Assembly (NCBI GenBank): GCA_902539825.1
Contig: CACBMH010000004.1
Span: 1-61,466, forward strand
Length of the DNA stretch: 61,466 nt
Reading direction: 5' to 3'
Source: an uncultured Alphaproteobacteria bacterium
GTDB taxonomy: Bacteria > Pseudomonadota > Alphaproteobacteria > HIMB59 > GCA-002718135
The notes beneath the pieces were generated by a model. The model saw only the letters and a program-made list of their open reading frames with translations, did no database searches and was not told the origin of the DNA. A program made the position numbers and the translations under genes. Each line of letters begins with the position of its first letter. The first letter of the stretch is position 1. Below, piece after piece: positions 51,566-60,870 of the stretch.

Positions 51566-52264
51566 ATGAATAAAGTTCTGTTTGTATTGCATCAAAAAAC
51601 TTCAGTTCCAGGAGATGTAGGAAATAAATTTAGAGATAGGGGATATGTTGCTGAAATATGTAGACCCCCTTTAGGTGAAGAACTTCCTTTAAATATTATC
51701 CAATACTCAGCAATAGTTGTATTTGGTGCACCAGGAAGCATAAACGATGAAGATGAATATATAAATAAAGAATTAGAATGGATAAACAAAGTTATAAAAA
51801 CTGATATTCCTTATCTTGGAATTTGTTTTGGTGCACAGTTATTAGCTAAATGTTTAGGTTCAGAAATAACAACTAATAAAGACGGGCTTTCAGAAATTGG
51901 TTTTTATAAAATTGAACCAACTGAAAATGCAAAAAATCTTTTTAATTCTCAAAAGATTTTTTTTCAATTCCATTCTGAAGGATTTTCCCTTCCTACGGGC
52001 TGTGAGTTATTAGCAAGGGGTGATATTTTTAATAATCAAGCTTTTAAATATCATAATTGTTATGCGCTCCAATTTCATCCAGAAGTAAATTTTAAACTTC
52101 ATATGAGATGGTTGTATTTAGTTTTATTAAAAAATCCTAAAAAATTATTCGTTAAAGGTGCTCAAAATATATTTGTTCAACTTTATTATCGTTATAAATA
52201 TAATAAGAATATATCAAATTGGTTAGATTCATTTTTAGATCAGTATTTTTTAAAAAAAACTTAA
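51566..52264 (+). CDS. Class I glutamine amidotransferase-like protein
   Basis: VVFGAPGSINDEDEYINKELEWI; YLGICFGAQLLAKCLG; ALQFHPEVN. Confidence 0.9.
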   Translation: MNKVLFVLHQKTSVPGDVGNKFRDRGYVAEICRPPLGEELPLNIIQYSAIVVFGAPGSINDEDEYINKELEWINKVIKTDIPYLGICFGAQLLAKCLGSEITTNKDGLSEIGFYKIEPTENAKNLFNSQKIFFQFHSEGFSLPTGCELLARGDIFNNQAFKYHNCYALQFHPEVNFKLHMRWLYLVLLKNPKKLFVKGAQNIFVQLYYRYKYNKNISNWLDSFLDQYFLKKT

Positions 52265-52276
52265 ATGCTAATATAA

Positions 52277-53035
52277 GTGAAAATTAAAAACCTATATTTT
52301 TCACCTGTAAAATCTCTTTCTTTTAATAATGTAGATAATTTAGAGATAATTAAAAATATTGGTATAAAAAATGATCGAATATTTGCTTTCACTAATAATC
52401 TTAATCTTAAAGATATAGAATTAATAAAAAATAATCCTTTAAAACGAGAAATATACAAATTTTTATCATTAAAAAAATATCCTGAGTTAAATGAATATAA
52501 TTTTTTATTAGAAGATAATTTTTTAATACTAGAATTTGAAAATAGAATAATTTTAAAAACAGATATTGATAATCAACATGAAGTAAAAATCTTATGTAGT
52601 AAACTTGAGGATATTTTACCAAATATAAATAAAATTAATTTATTAAAAGATAGAATTAATCCTTTTTTTGATACAATGCCCAATAAATCAATATCATTAA
52701 TAAATTTAAACAGTATTAAAGACTTTGAAAACCTATCTAATCATCAAGTTGAACATGAGCGTTTTAGAGGAAATATATATGTAGAAGATTTAGATAAATG
52801 GGAAGAAAGGAAGCTGGTAGGTAAAGTTTTATTAATCAGTGATATAAAATTTAAAGTTATTAAAGAAATTCCCAGATGTTCAGCAACTAATATTAAGCCC
52901 AAAACTTCTGATATAAATCTTAATATTCCTTTAAGCCTAAAAAAAATATACAACCATATAAATTTAGGAATATATTTAGATCCTCTAAATGATGGTAAAA
53001 TAAATAAAGGTGATCTTATAAAAATTAATGAATAA
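52277..53035 (+). CDS. MOSC domain-containing protein (YcbX-like; GTG start)
   Basis: IKNLYFSPVKSLSFNNVDNLEI; FRGNIYVEDLDKWEERKLVGKVLLISDIKFKVIKEIPRCSATNIKP. Confidence 0.85.
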   Translation: MKIKNLYFSPVKSLSFNNVDNLEIIKNIGIKNDRIFAFTNNLNLKDIELIKNNPLKREIYKFLSLKKYPELNEYNFLLEDNFLILEFENRIILKTDIDNQHEVKILCSKLEDILPNINKINLLKDRINPFFDTMPNKSISLINLNSIKDFENLSNHQVEHERFRGNIYVEDLDKWEERKLVGKVLLISDIKFKVIKEIPRCSATNIKPKTSDINLNIPLSLKKIYNHINLGIYLDPLNDGKINKGDLIKINE

Positions 53036-54152
53036 ATTCTTATTAAATCATTCAGAAAAACTTACAGGATATCTATTAATTTTTCCTGCTGTTTTAATAA
53101 TCAGTTTATTTGGAATTTTTCCTGTTTTTTTTGGAATGTATATGAGTGTACACAAGTGGAAAGTTTTTAAAGGAAGATTTTTAGGATTTGAGAATTACCA
53201 AAGAATACTTGGAGACATACCAGCTTTTTGGTTATTTGTTTTAGGATTATTATTATTGATATTGAGTTATGGACTGTGGAATGAATTTAAAAATAAAGTA
53301 AAAAATAAAATCTATTTAGCATTTTTATCTATAGCAATATTAATTATTGGAATAATATTAATTAATATCAACTGGGAAAAAATGCTTTTAACCGGTGATG
53401 AAGACTATCTTTACTCTCTTATTTACACTTTTTATTATTCATTTTTCACTATAATTTTTGAGGTTGGATTAGGATTAGTAATAGCATTTGCTTTGTACCA
53501 AAAACTAGCTGGTAAACAATTCTTTCAAATGATTTTACTTTTTCCTTACATTACTCCTGCAGTAATGGGTGCTGCAGTATTTTTTTTAATATTTGGTAAA
53601 GCTGAAAATTCTTTTTTAAATCAGCTTATAGGAGTTTTTGGTTTTGAGCCTCAAATGTGGTTATTTGATAAAAGACCTATTACTGAAGTTTTATTTGGAA
53701 TAAAAATAGAAGGTCTACTTGCTGGACCAAGTTTAGCTCTAATGTCATCAATCATATATGGAATATGGTCTTATACTGGCTATTATGCAATAATTTTACT
53801 CGCGGGTTTATCAATTATTCCCTCTGATTTATATGAGGCTGCGAAAGCAGAGGGGGCTAGTAGATGGCAAACATTTATTAAAATTACCATACCATTATTA
53901 ATGCCTATTATATTTTTTCTGATGTTGACTGGTTTTATAAATACCTTTCAAGCTTTCAATAGTATTTTTGTTATGCAAACTTCTTCTGCTGGAGATACAA
54001 TGGATGTTGTTACAATAGAAATTTTTGATCATTTTTGGGGTAGAGTGAAATATGGTTATGCTGCAGCTGAAGGAGTAATTTTATTTATACTTCTAAATAT
54101 TTTAGCAATATCACAATATGTAATTTTTAGAAAAAGGTTAAGCTATGACTAG
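53028..54152 (+). CDS. Carbohydrate-type ABC transporter permease
   Basis: YEAAKAEGASRWQTFIKITIPLLMPIIFFLMLTGFINTFQAFNSIFVM EAA loop. Confidence 0.93.
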   Translation: MNKFLLNHSEKLTGYLLIFPAVLIISLFGIFPVFFGMYMSVHKWKVFKGRFLGFENYQRILGDIPAFWLFVLGLLLLILSYGLWNEFKNKVKNKIYLAFLSIAILIIGIILININWEKMLLTGDEDYLYSLIYTFYYSFFTIIFEVGLGLVIAFALYQKLAGKQFFQMILLFPYITPAVMGAAVFFLIFGKAENSFLNQLIGVFGFEPQMWLFDKRPITEVLFGIKIEGLLAGPSLALMSSIIYGIWSYTGYYAIILLAGLSIIPSDLYEAAKAEGASRWQTFIKITIPLLMPIIFFLMLTGFINTFQAFNSIFVMQTSSAGDTMDVVTIEIFDHFWGRVKYGYAAAEGVILFILLNILAISQYVIFRKRLSYD

Positions 54153-54990
54153 AATTATTAATGCTGAAACAAGGATACCTTATTTAATTTTATTAATAGT
54201 TTTTATTATTTCAATTTACCCATTTTTTTATATGATATCCACATCATTGATGACAGCTGGAGAAGCATCAAATCAATATTTATTTCCAAAAAAATTGATG
54301 TTTGAAAATTATTATGAAGTTTGGACATCAAATAGATTCCAACGTTATACATTTAATAGTTTAATAATTAGTTCAATAATTGTCATTGGTGTTTTATTAA
54401 CTAGTATTCCAGCAGCATACTCTTTTGCCAAAATAGAATTCCCATTTAAAAATATAATATTCTACATGTTGTTACTTTCATTAATGATTCCTGAAATCAT
54501 TACATTATTACCTCATTTATTAATTATTAGAGGGGAAATTATTCCATTGCCATTTGGACCTTCTTGGATGAATAGTCTTCAAGGTTTAACAGTTCCATTT
54601 ATGGGAAATATATTTGTAATTTTCTTATTAAGACAATATTTTAAAAAGATACCAAATGAGCTCTGGGATGCTGCAAGGCTTGATGGATCTTCTCATTTAA
54701 ATTTTTTACTCAAGGTAGTGATCCCAATGAGCAAACCTATTATTGTGACAGTCTCTTTATTTACTTTTATTATAGCGTGGAATAGTTTTGCTTGGCCTTT
54801 GCTTATATTAACTAGAGATGATTGGTATCCAGTAACAGTTTCTATCTATAGTTTTGTAAGAGAAGTAGGACCTAATTTTAATTTATTGATGGCTGCCTGC
54901 TTAATTGCAATTTTTCCAATTTTAGTATTATACTTTTTTACTCAGAAGTTATTCATAGAAAGTATATCAAACTTTGGATTAAAAGAATAA
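54145..54990 (+). CDS. Carbohydrate-type ABC transporter permease
   Basis: ELWDAARLDGSSHLNFLLKVVIPMSKPIIVTVSLFTFIIAWNSFAWPLLIL. Confidence 0.94.
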   Translation: MTRIINAETRIPYLILLIVFIISIYPFFYMISTSLMTAGEASNQYLFPKKLMFENYYEVWTSNRFQRYTFNSLIISSIIVIGVLLTSIPAAYSFAKIEFPFKNIIFYMLLLSLMIPEIITLLPHLLIIRGEIIPLPFGPSWMNSLQGLTVPFMGNIFVIFLLRQYFKKIPNELWDAARLDGSSHLNFLLKVVIPMSKPIIVTVSLFTFIIAWNSFAWPLLILTRDDWYPVTVSIYSFVREVGPNFNLLMAACLIAIFPILVLYFFTQKLFIESISNFGLKE

Positions 54991-55058
54991 ATCATTAAAT
55001 TTTTTGTAACAAAACTTTAATTTTACCTCTATATTGATTAATATTTTACGGGGTGATT

Positions 55059-56393
55059 ATGAAATTTTATAAATATATTTTAAATTTCTTCTTAGCTTGT
55101 TTATTTTTTATCTCCTCGCAATCATTCGCAATTACTGCACAAGATATTGAAAATGCAGATCCTTCAGGTCAAACTGTTGAATTCTGGGTTCAATATTCAG
55201 ATGAAAGATTAGATGCAATGATGGCAAGAGCTGAAAGATTTGAAGCTGAAACAGGAATAAAAGTTAATGTTGTTCACAAAGGGCATTATGGAAAAGTTCA
55301 ATCTGCTATGATGTCTGCTGCAGGAACAAAAGATATAGCAGACGTTGCAAGAGGTTATGGTAATGCTGCTGCAGATATGTACTTAATTGGTGCTTCAATT
55401 GATCAAAATATTTTAGCAAATAGTAAAAAATGGGGTGTTTCTCAAGATGATATAGCAGATTGGGGTGCAAACTGGACAGTTGGCTTTTCACCATATTTTG
55501 ATGGAAATCCAAAACTTTTACATGAAGTTGGAAAATCAATAGAGATCCTTTACTACAATGCAGATTGGTTAAAGGAACTAGGTTTAGATGCTCCTAAAAC
55601 TCCTGCTGATTTTGCTGAAGCAGCATGTGCTGCGACCAATCAAGATTACAGTGGTAAGATGGGTGAAGACGTTCCAAGTTATGGATATGAAATAGATACT
55701 GATGCAAGTAACTTTGCAGCATGGGTATTTGCGCATGGAGGTGATGTATTTGACTATGATAATGGTCAGTATATTTACAATGGCCCTAAAGCCATAGAAG
55801 CTATGGAATTCATTCAAGGAATGGCTAATAAAGGATGTGCAATAGTTGCAAGAGGTAAATACACTGATCAGCAATATTTAGGACAAGGTTCTGTTTTATT
55901 TGCTGCTGGCTCTACTTCCGGTATTACATATTTTCAAAAAGCCATTGAAGAGGGATACAATGGTAATTGGGATGTAGCTCCAATATCGTACACGACTAAT
56001 GAACCAGTACTTAACTTATATGGCGGTGGTTTAATTATGGGAAATTCAGGTGATGCTAATAGAATGGTAGCAGCATATCAGTGGATGAAATATATTTCTA
56101 ATACTGAGAACTCAGCAGTTTGGTCAACTGAAAGTGGGTATGGTTTTGTAAGAACTTCTTCTGCAGATCATCCATTAATTGCTGAAAAAAGAGCTGAATT
56201 ACCTCAATATGATAAATCATTAACAATGGTTCAATACGGAAAAGGTGAACCATCAGTTCCTGGTTATTATTCAGTTAGAGGTGAGGTTGAAAAAGCTTAT
56301 GCAGCAATCATTAATGGTGATGATATCATTTCAACTTTAAATCAATTAAATGAAGATGCTAATGCAATATTAGCTGATGCAACTGCAGAGTAG
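55059..56393 (+). CDS. Carbohydrate-type ABC transporter substrate-binding protein
   Basis: Signal peptide; VEFWVQYSDERLDAMMARAERFEAETGIKVNVVHKGHYGKVQSAMMSAAGTKDIADVARGYG. Confidence 0.92.
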   Translation: MKFYKYILNFFLACLFFISSQSFAITAQDIENADPSGQTVEFWVQYSDERLDAMMARAERFEAETGIKVNVVHKGHYGKVQSAMMSAAGTKDIADVARGYGNAAADMYLIGASIDQNILANSKKWGVSQDDIADWGANWTVGFSPYFDGNPKLLHEVGKSIEILYYNADWLKELGLDAPKTPADFAEAACAATNQDYSGKMGEDVPSYGYEIDTDASNFAAWVFAHGGDVFDYDNGQYIYNGPKAIEAMEFIQGMANKGCAIVARGKYTDQQYLGQGSVLFAAGSTSGITYFQKAIEEGYNGNWDVAPISYTTNEPVLNLYGGGLIMGNSGDANRMVAAYQWMKYISNTENSAVWSTESGYGFVRTSSADHPLIAEKRAELPQYDKSLTMVQYGKGEPSVPGYYSVRGEVEKAYAAIINGDDIISTLNQLNEDANAILADATAE

Positions 56394-56415
56394 TTTAATT
56401 ATTTTACATTTAATA

Positions 56416-56441
56416 GGGGTGGTTTATACCACCCTTTTTTT
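56416..56441 (+). terminator. Rho-independent terminator after the ABC transporter genes
   Basis: GGGTGG-TTTATA-CCACCC followed by TTTTTTT. Confidence 0.92.
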
Positions 56442-57002
56442 ATGATCATAGTTTGTTCTCTTAATGATTTACCGAATGTTTGTGAAAGCATACAGCCCAA
56501 ATATCTTGTATCAGTAATTGATCCTGGATATGCACCAGAAACACCCAAGGGTGTAAAAAATCATTTAAAGTTAGGATTTGACGATATTATTGAAATTAGT
56601 AGCAATAATAAAATATTTCGATTGAATACTGATGAAATACCACAAATTCTACCTGCGGAAGAACATGTAAATTCAATAGCTAATTTTACTTCTTCATATA
56701 CTTATGATGAAGATATCGTTATTCATTGTTGGTGTGGTGTCTCAAGATCAATGGCAACAGCTACTTATTTACTATGTAGAGAAAACAAAACTAATATTGA
56801 AAATACAATTAAATATATTAGAAATCTTGCACCGCATGCAAACCCAAATAAATTATTGATAAATCACTTTGAAAAGAAATTAGATGTTAGCAATCAAATC
56901 TCAAAATCATTTTTAAAATTTCCTTATACTAAAACATACGATTGTTCTTCAAATTTTGCACCTGTTACTTTATTTAATATAAAAGAGATTGAAAAAAACT
57001 AA
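56442..57002 (+). CDS. Protein tyrosine/dual-specificity phosphatase-like protein
   Basis: IVIHCWCGVSRSMATATYLL: HCX5R phosphatase loop (HC-WCGVS-R). Confidence 0.82.
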   Translation: MIIVCSLNDLPNVCESIQPKYLVSVIDPGYAPETPKGVKNHLKLGFDDIIEISSNNKIFRLNTDEIPQILPAEEHVNSIANFTSSYTYDEDIVIHCWCGVSRSMATATYLLCRENKTNIENTIKYIRNLAPHANPNKLLINHFEKKLDVSNQISKSFLKFPYTKTYDCSSNFAPVTLFNIKEIEKN

Positions 57003-57517
57003 TGAAAGAATACGTTCGAACAATTGCTGATTATCCTGTTGAAGGAATTCAATTCAGAGATATTACAACATTATTGCAAAATGCAGGACACTTTAAACAA
57101 GTCATTGATGATATGGTAAAACCATGGCAAAATATAAAAATAGACGCAGTTTTAAGTATAGAATCACGTGGATTTATTATGGCAGGGGCAATAGCTTATT
57201 TTTTAAATGCAGCATTTGTTCCTTTGAGAAAGCCTCATAAGCTTCCATTTGATACTTTCAAAACCTCATACGATTTAGAATATGGATCAACTGAAATGCA
57301 TATTCATACTGATGCTTTAGATGCTCATAAAGATTTATTAATTATTGATGATCTTTTAGCAACAGGTGGAACCGCACTTGCGGCAGTAGAGTTAATTAAA
57401 AAGTTTGAAGACAAAAATATTGTTGGTGCAGGTTTTATTATAAATTTACCAGATTTAAGTGGTGATAAAAAACTAATTGAAAAAGGAATTGAGATACATT
57501 CTTTAATGGAGTTTTAA
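57002..57517 (+). CDS. apt: Adenine phosphoribosyltransferase
   Basis: EGIQFRDITTLLQN; IESRGFIMAGAIAYFL; LIIDDLLATGGTALAAVELI. Confidence 0.96.
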   Translation: MKEYVRTIADYPVEGIQFRDITTLLQNAGHFKQVIDDMVKPWQNIKIDAVLSIESRGFIMAGAIAYFLNAAFVPLRKPHKLPFDTFKTSYDLEYGSTEMHIHTDALDAHKDLLIIDDLLATGGTALAAVELIKKFEDKNIVGAGFIINLPDLSGDKKLIEKGIEIHSLMEF

Positions 57518-58657
57518 ATGAGAAATGCAGTTATTGTTGGTTACAAAAGATCACCTTTCACTTTTGCTCGTAAAGGTGAAATGGCTAATATAAGACCAGA
57601 AGACATTCTATCACAAACAATAAATCAATTACTTAATGAAATACAAATTAATAAAAATGACATTGAGGACATTATTACTGGTTGTGCGTATCCTGAAGGA
57701 GCACAAGGTAATAATATTGCTAAAATTGTCTCTTTCATGACAGATATGCCAGAACATGTAGCAGGTATGACAGTTAACAGATGGTGCGGTTCTTCAATGC
57801 AAGCTATTCATGATGCAACTGGTGCGATTGCAATTAACTCTGGAGAAGTTTTTTTATGTTGCGGTGTAGAAAGTATGACATTTATACCTATGAATGGATT
57901 AACATACGATCCTCACCCTCAATTAAGTAAAGATAATCCAAATGTATATATGTCTATGGGGATTACAGCAGAAAATGTTGCAAAAAAATTTGATATTTCT
58001 CGGAAAGAACAACAAGAATTTGCTATTAGCAGTCATTACAAAGCTAATTTAGCTAGAGAATCAAAAATGTTTGACAATGAAATAGTGTCTATCACAAATA
58101 ATGATGAGAAAATTAATAAAGATGGTGGCATTCGACCTAACACCTCACATGAAATTTTAGATGGGTTAAAACTTGCTTTTGATGAAAATGGAACAGTAAC
58201 AGCTGGTACAGCCTCACCATTAACAGATGGAGCATCAGCAGTAATTGTTTGTGAGGAAGAATATGCAAAAAAAAATAATCTAAATATTTTAGCTCGTATT
58301 AAATCTACAGCTGTAGTTGGTTGTCCACCAGAATTAATGGGTCTTGGCCCAATTAATGCATCTAAAAAAGCTCTAAAAAGAGCTAATTTATCTATTTCTG
58401 ATATTGATATTGTGGAACTAAATGAGGCATTTGCTTCTCAATCTTTAGCATGTATTAAAGAATTAAAGATGGACATAAATAAAGTAAATATACATGGTGG
58501 AGCAATAGCATTAGGCCACCCTTTGGGTGCTACTGGAGCAAGGATTACAGGTAAAGTTGCAACTCTATTGCAAAATAAAAATAAAAAGTATGGATTAGCG
58601 ACACAATGTATAGGTTTAGGTCAAGGTATTGCAACTGTGTTAGAAAATATTAATTAA
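57518..58657 (+). CDS. Thiolase family protein / acetyl-CoA acyltransferase
   Basis: VNRWCGSSMQAIHDATGAI; LNEAFASQSLACIKEL; NIHGGAIALGHPLGATGARI. Confidence 0.95.
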   Translation: MRNAVIVGYKRSPFTFARKGEMANIRPEDILSQTINQLLNEIQINKNDIEDIITGCAYPEGAQGNNIAKIVSFMTDMPEHVAGMTVNRWCGSSMQAIHDATGAIAINSGEVFLCCGVESMTFIPMNGLTYDPHPQLSKDNPNVYMSMGITAENVAKKFDISRKEQQEFAISSHYKANLARESKMFDNEIVSITNNDEKINKDGGIRPNTSHEILDGLKLAFDENGTVTAGTASPLTDGASAVIVCEEEYAKKNNLNILARIKSTAVVGCPPELMGLGPINASKKALKRANLSISDIDIVELNEAFASQSLACIKELKMDINKVNIHGGAIALGHPLGATGARITGKVATLLQNKNKKYGLATQCIGLGQGIATVLENIN

Positions 58658-58662
58658 ATATT

Positions 58663-60438
58663 ATGCAAATTTATAAAACACCCCTACGTGAGTTTAAATT
58701 TTTAATTGAAGATTTTTTAAATCTTAAGGAAAGTGAAACATTAAAAAAATTAGATTTAGAAACAGGTGATCTAATGCTTATTATTGAAGAAGCAGCAAAA
58801 CTTTGTGAAGAAACCTTACTCCCGCTTAATCAAAGTGGAGATAGTGAAGGATGTTCATTTAATAATGGAGTTGTGACTGCTCCAAAAGGATTTAAAGAAG
58901 CTTATAAAACTTTTTCTGAAAATGGCTGGCAAGGACTAAAAGTAAAAGAAGAATTTGGTGGTCAAAACCTACCTTATATTATGAATATGATTTTAGATGA
59001 AATGATAAGCTCTACTAATATGTCATTTGGTCTTTATCCAGGTCTTACAGCAAATGCAATTGATGCAATTGAAAAGAGTGCTAATGAAGATTTGAAAAAT
59101 ACTTATCTGCCAAATTTAACTAGTGGTAAGTGGACAGGCACAATGAATTTAACTGAACCTCAATGTGGAACAGATCTTGGATTAAGTAAAACAATGGCAA
59201 CACCATTAGATGATGGAAGTTACAGTATTACTGGTACCAAAATTTTTATTACATGTGGAGAGCATGATTTAAGTGATAACATTATTCATTTAGTACTAGC
59301 AAGAACACCAAATGCGCCCCCTGGTATAAAAGGTATAAGTTTATTCTTGGTTCCTAAATTTTTACCAAATGAAAGTGGTGATTTTGTTGATAGAAATAAA
59401 GTTGAATGTGGATCAATAGAAAAGAAGATGGGTATTCATGCTAGTCCAACCTGTGTCATGCACTACAATGAAGCTAAGGGCTGGCTAGTAGGTGATCTTA
59501 ATAAAGGAATGAGAGCGATGTTTATAATGATGAATGGAGCTCGTTTGTTTGTAGGAATACAAGGATTAGGTTTATCAGAAACTGCTTATCAATCAGCACT
59601 TTATTATTCGAAAGAGCGTTTACAAGGAAAATTATCTTCCAGCAATCAGGTAGCTGATCCTATAATTGTTCATCCTGAAATAAGAAAAAACTTATTATAT
59701 ATAAAATCCATAAATGAAGCAGTTAGAGGTTTAACTTTATTGGCTGGAAATCACTTTGATAATATTGAAAATTCTTCAGATGATAAAGAAAAGAAATTAT
59801 CTGAAAATTTTATAGCACTAATGACGCCAATTATTAAATCGTATGCTTCAGATAAATCTGTAGAGAATACAAACAGAGCTATGCAAATCTATGGTGGTCA
59901 TGGTTTTATTACTGACCATGGAATGGAACAATTAGTAAGAGATGCTAGAATTACAACAATTTATGAAGGAACGAACGGAATTCAAGCTCTAGATTTGATA
60001 GGAAGAAAATTACAAACTGACAACGGTGCATTATTTAATGAATTTTTTACTATGATTGATAATTATCAAGTTAAAATTTCCAATAATCAAGATATGAAAA
60101 AATATATTGATTTATTTATGCCTTCATATGATTCTTACAAAAGTATTTTTGAATATATTAAATCATTAGATGATGAAAATGAGATTAATTCTCATGCTGT
60201 AGAATTTTTAAATTTATCATCTTTGATTTCTCTAGGTTATATTTGGTTGCACTATATAGAAATTTCATTAGCAAAATTAGAAAAGCATGATGAAAGTTTT
60301 TATAAATCTAAAATAGAAACTGGTAACTTCTTTTTAACTAAATTATTAGGTGAAACACAAGTTCTTTGTCAAAATATAAGATCTGGTGGAAAATACTATA
60401 ATGATTATAATGATAAATATTTTGAAACAGCAATCTAA
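58663..60438 (+). CDS. Acyl-CoA dehydrogenase (long form with C-terminal extension)
   Basis: GTMNLTEPQCGTDLGLSKTMA; GTKIFITCGEHDL; MQIYGGHGFITDHGMEQLVRDARITTIYEGTNGIQALDLIGRKL. Confidence 0.95.
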   Translation: MQIYKTPLREFKFLIEDFLNLKESETLKKLDLETGDLMLIIEEAAKLCEETLLPLNQSGDSEGCSFNNGVVTAPKGFKEAYKTFSENGWQGLKVKEEFGGQNLPYIMNMILDEMISSTNMSFGLYPGLTANAIDAIEKSANEDLKNTYLPNLTSGKWTGTMNLTEPQCGTDLGLSKTMATPLDDGSYSITGTKIFITCGEHDLSDNIIHLVLARTPNAPPGIKGISLFLVPKFLPNESGDFVDRNKVECGSIEKKMGIHASPTCVMHYNEAKGWLVGDLNKGMRAMFIMMNGARLFVGIQGLGLSETAYQSALYYSKERLQGKLSSSNQVADPIIVHPEIRKNLLYIKSINEAVRGLTLLAGNHFDNIENSSDDKEKKLSENFIALMTPIIKSYASDKSVENTNRAMQIYGGHGFITDHGMEQLVRDARITTIYEGTNGIQALDLIGRKLQTDNGALFNEFFTMIDNYQVKISNNQDMKKYIDLFMPSYDSYKSIFEYIKSLDDENEINSHAVEFLNLSSLISLGYIWLHYIEISLAKLEKHDESFYKSKIETGNFFLTKLLGETQVLCQNIRSGGKYYNDYNDKYFETAI

Positions 60439-60743
60439 TGACTATAAAAATTTATAAACCATCAAAAACTTCTATGCAATCGGGTTTTAAAAAAACTAAA
60501 TTATGGTTAGCTGAATATATTTCTGAAGTAGAAAAAGTAAAAGATTCTTTAATGGGGTGGAATAGTTCATTAGATACCAAATCTCAGATTAAACTTTTTT
60601 TTGATACCAAAGAACAAGCTATTGAATGGGCAAAAAAAAATAATTATCAATATTTTGTCGAAGAACCAAAGCAAAGAAAAATTAAACCAAAAAGTTATGC
60701 TTCAAATTTTGATACAAATAGAAAAGAGCCTTGGACACATTAA
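60438..60743 (+). CDS. NADH dehydrogenase complex I accessory subunit (NDUFS4-like, ETC_C1)
   Basis: IYKPSKTSMQSGFKKTKLWLAEY...LMGWNSSLDTKSQIKLFFDTKEQAIEWAKKNNYQYFVEEP. Confidence 0.9.
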   Translation: MTIKIYKPSKTSMQSGFKKTKLWLAEYISEVEKVKDSLMGWNSSLDTKSQIKLFFDTKEQAIEWAKKNNYQYFVEEPKQRKIKPKSYASNFDTNRKEPWTH

Positions 60744-60790
60744 GTATAATTTCTTTCTTTATTTTTTAGACTATGATAAATGCAAACTAT

Positions 60791-60866
60791 GCGCCCGTAG
60801 CTCAGTGGATAGAGCAACCGCCTTCTAAGCGGTAGGTCAAATGTTCGAATCATTTCGGGCGCGCCA
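60791..60866 (+). tRNA. tRNA-Arg (TCT)
   Basis: GCGCCCG/CGGGCGC acceptor, anticodon loop CTTCTAA, GTTCGAAT T-loop, CCA. Confidence 0.95.
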
Positions 60867-60870
60867 AATA

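Noticed and set aside
55306-55874. Antisense ORFs in the sugar-binding protein gene
   Set aside because: His/Leu/Gln-rich antisense artefacts opposite a conserved substrate-binding protein
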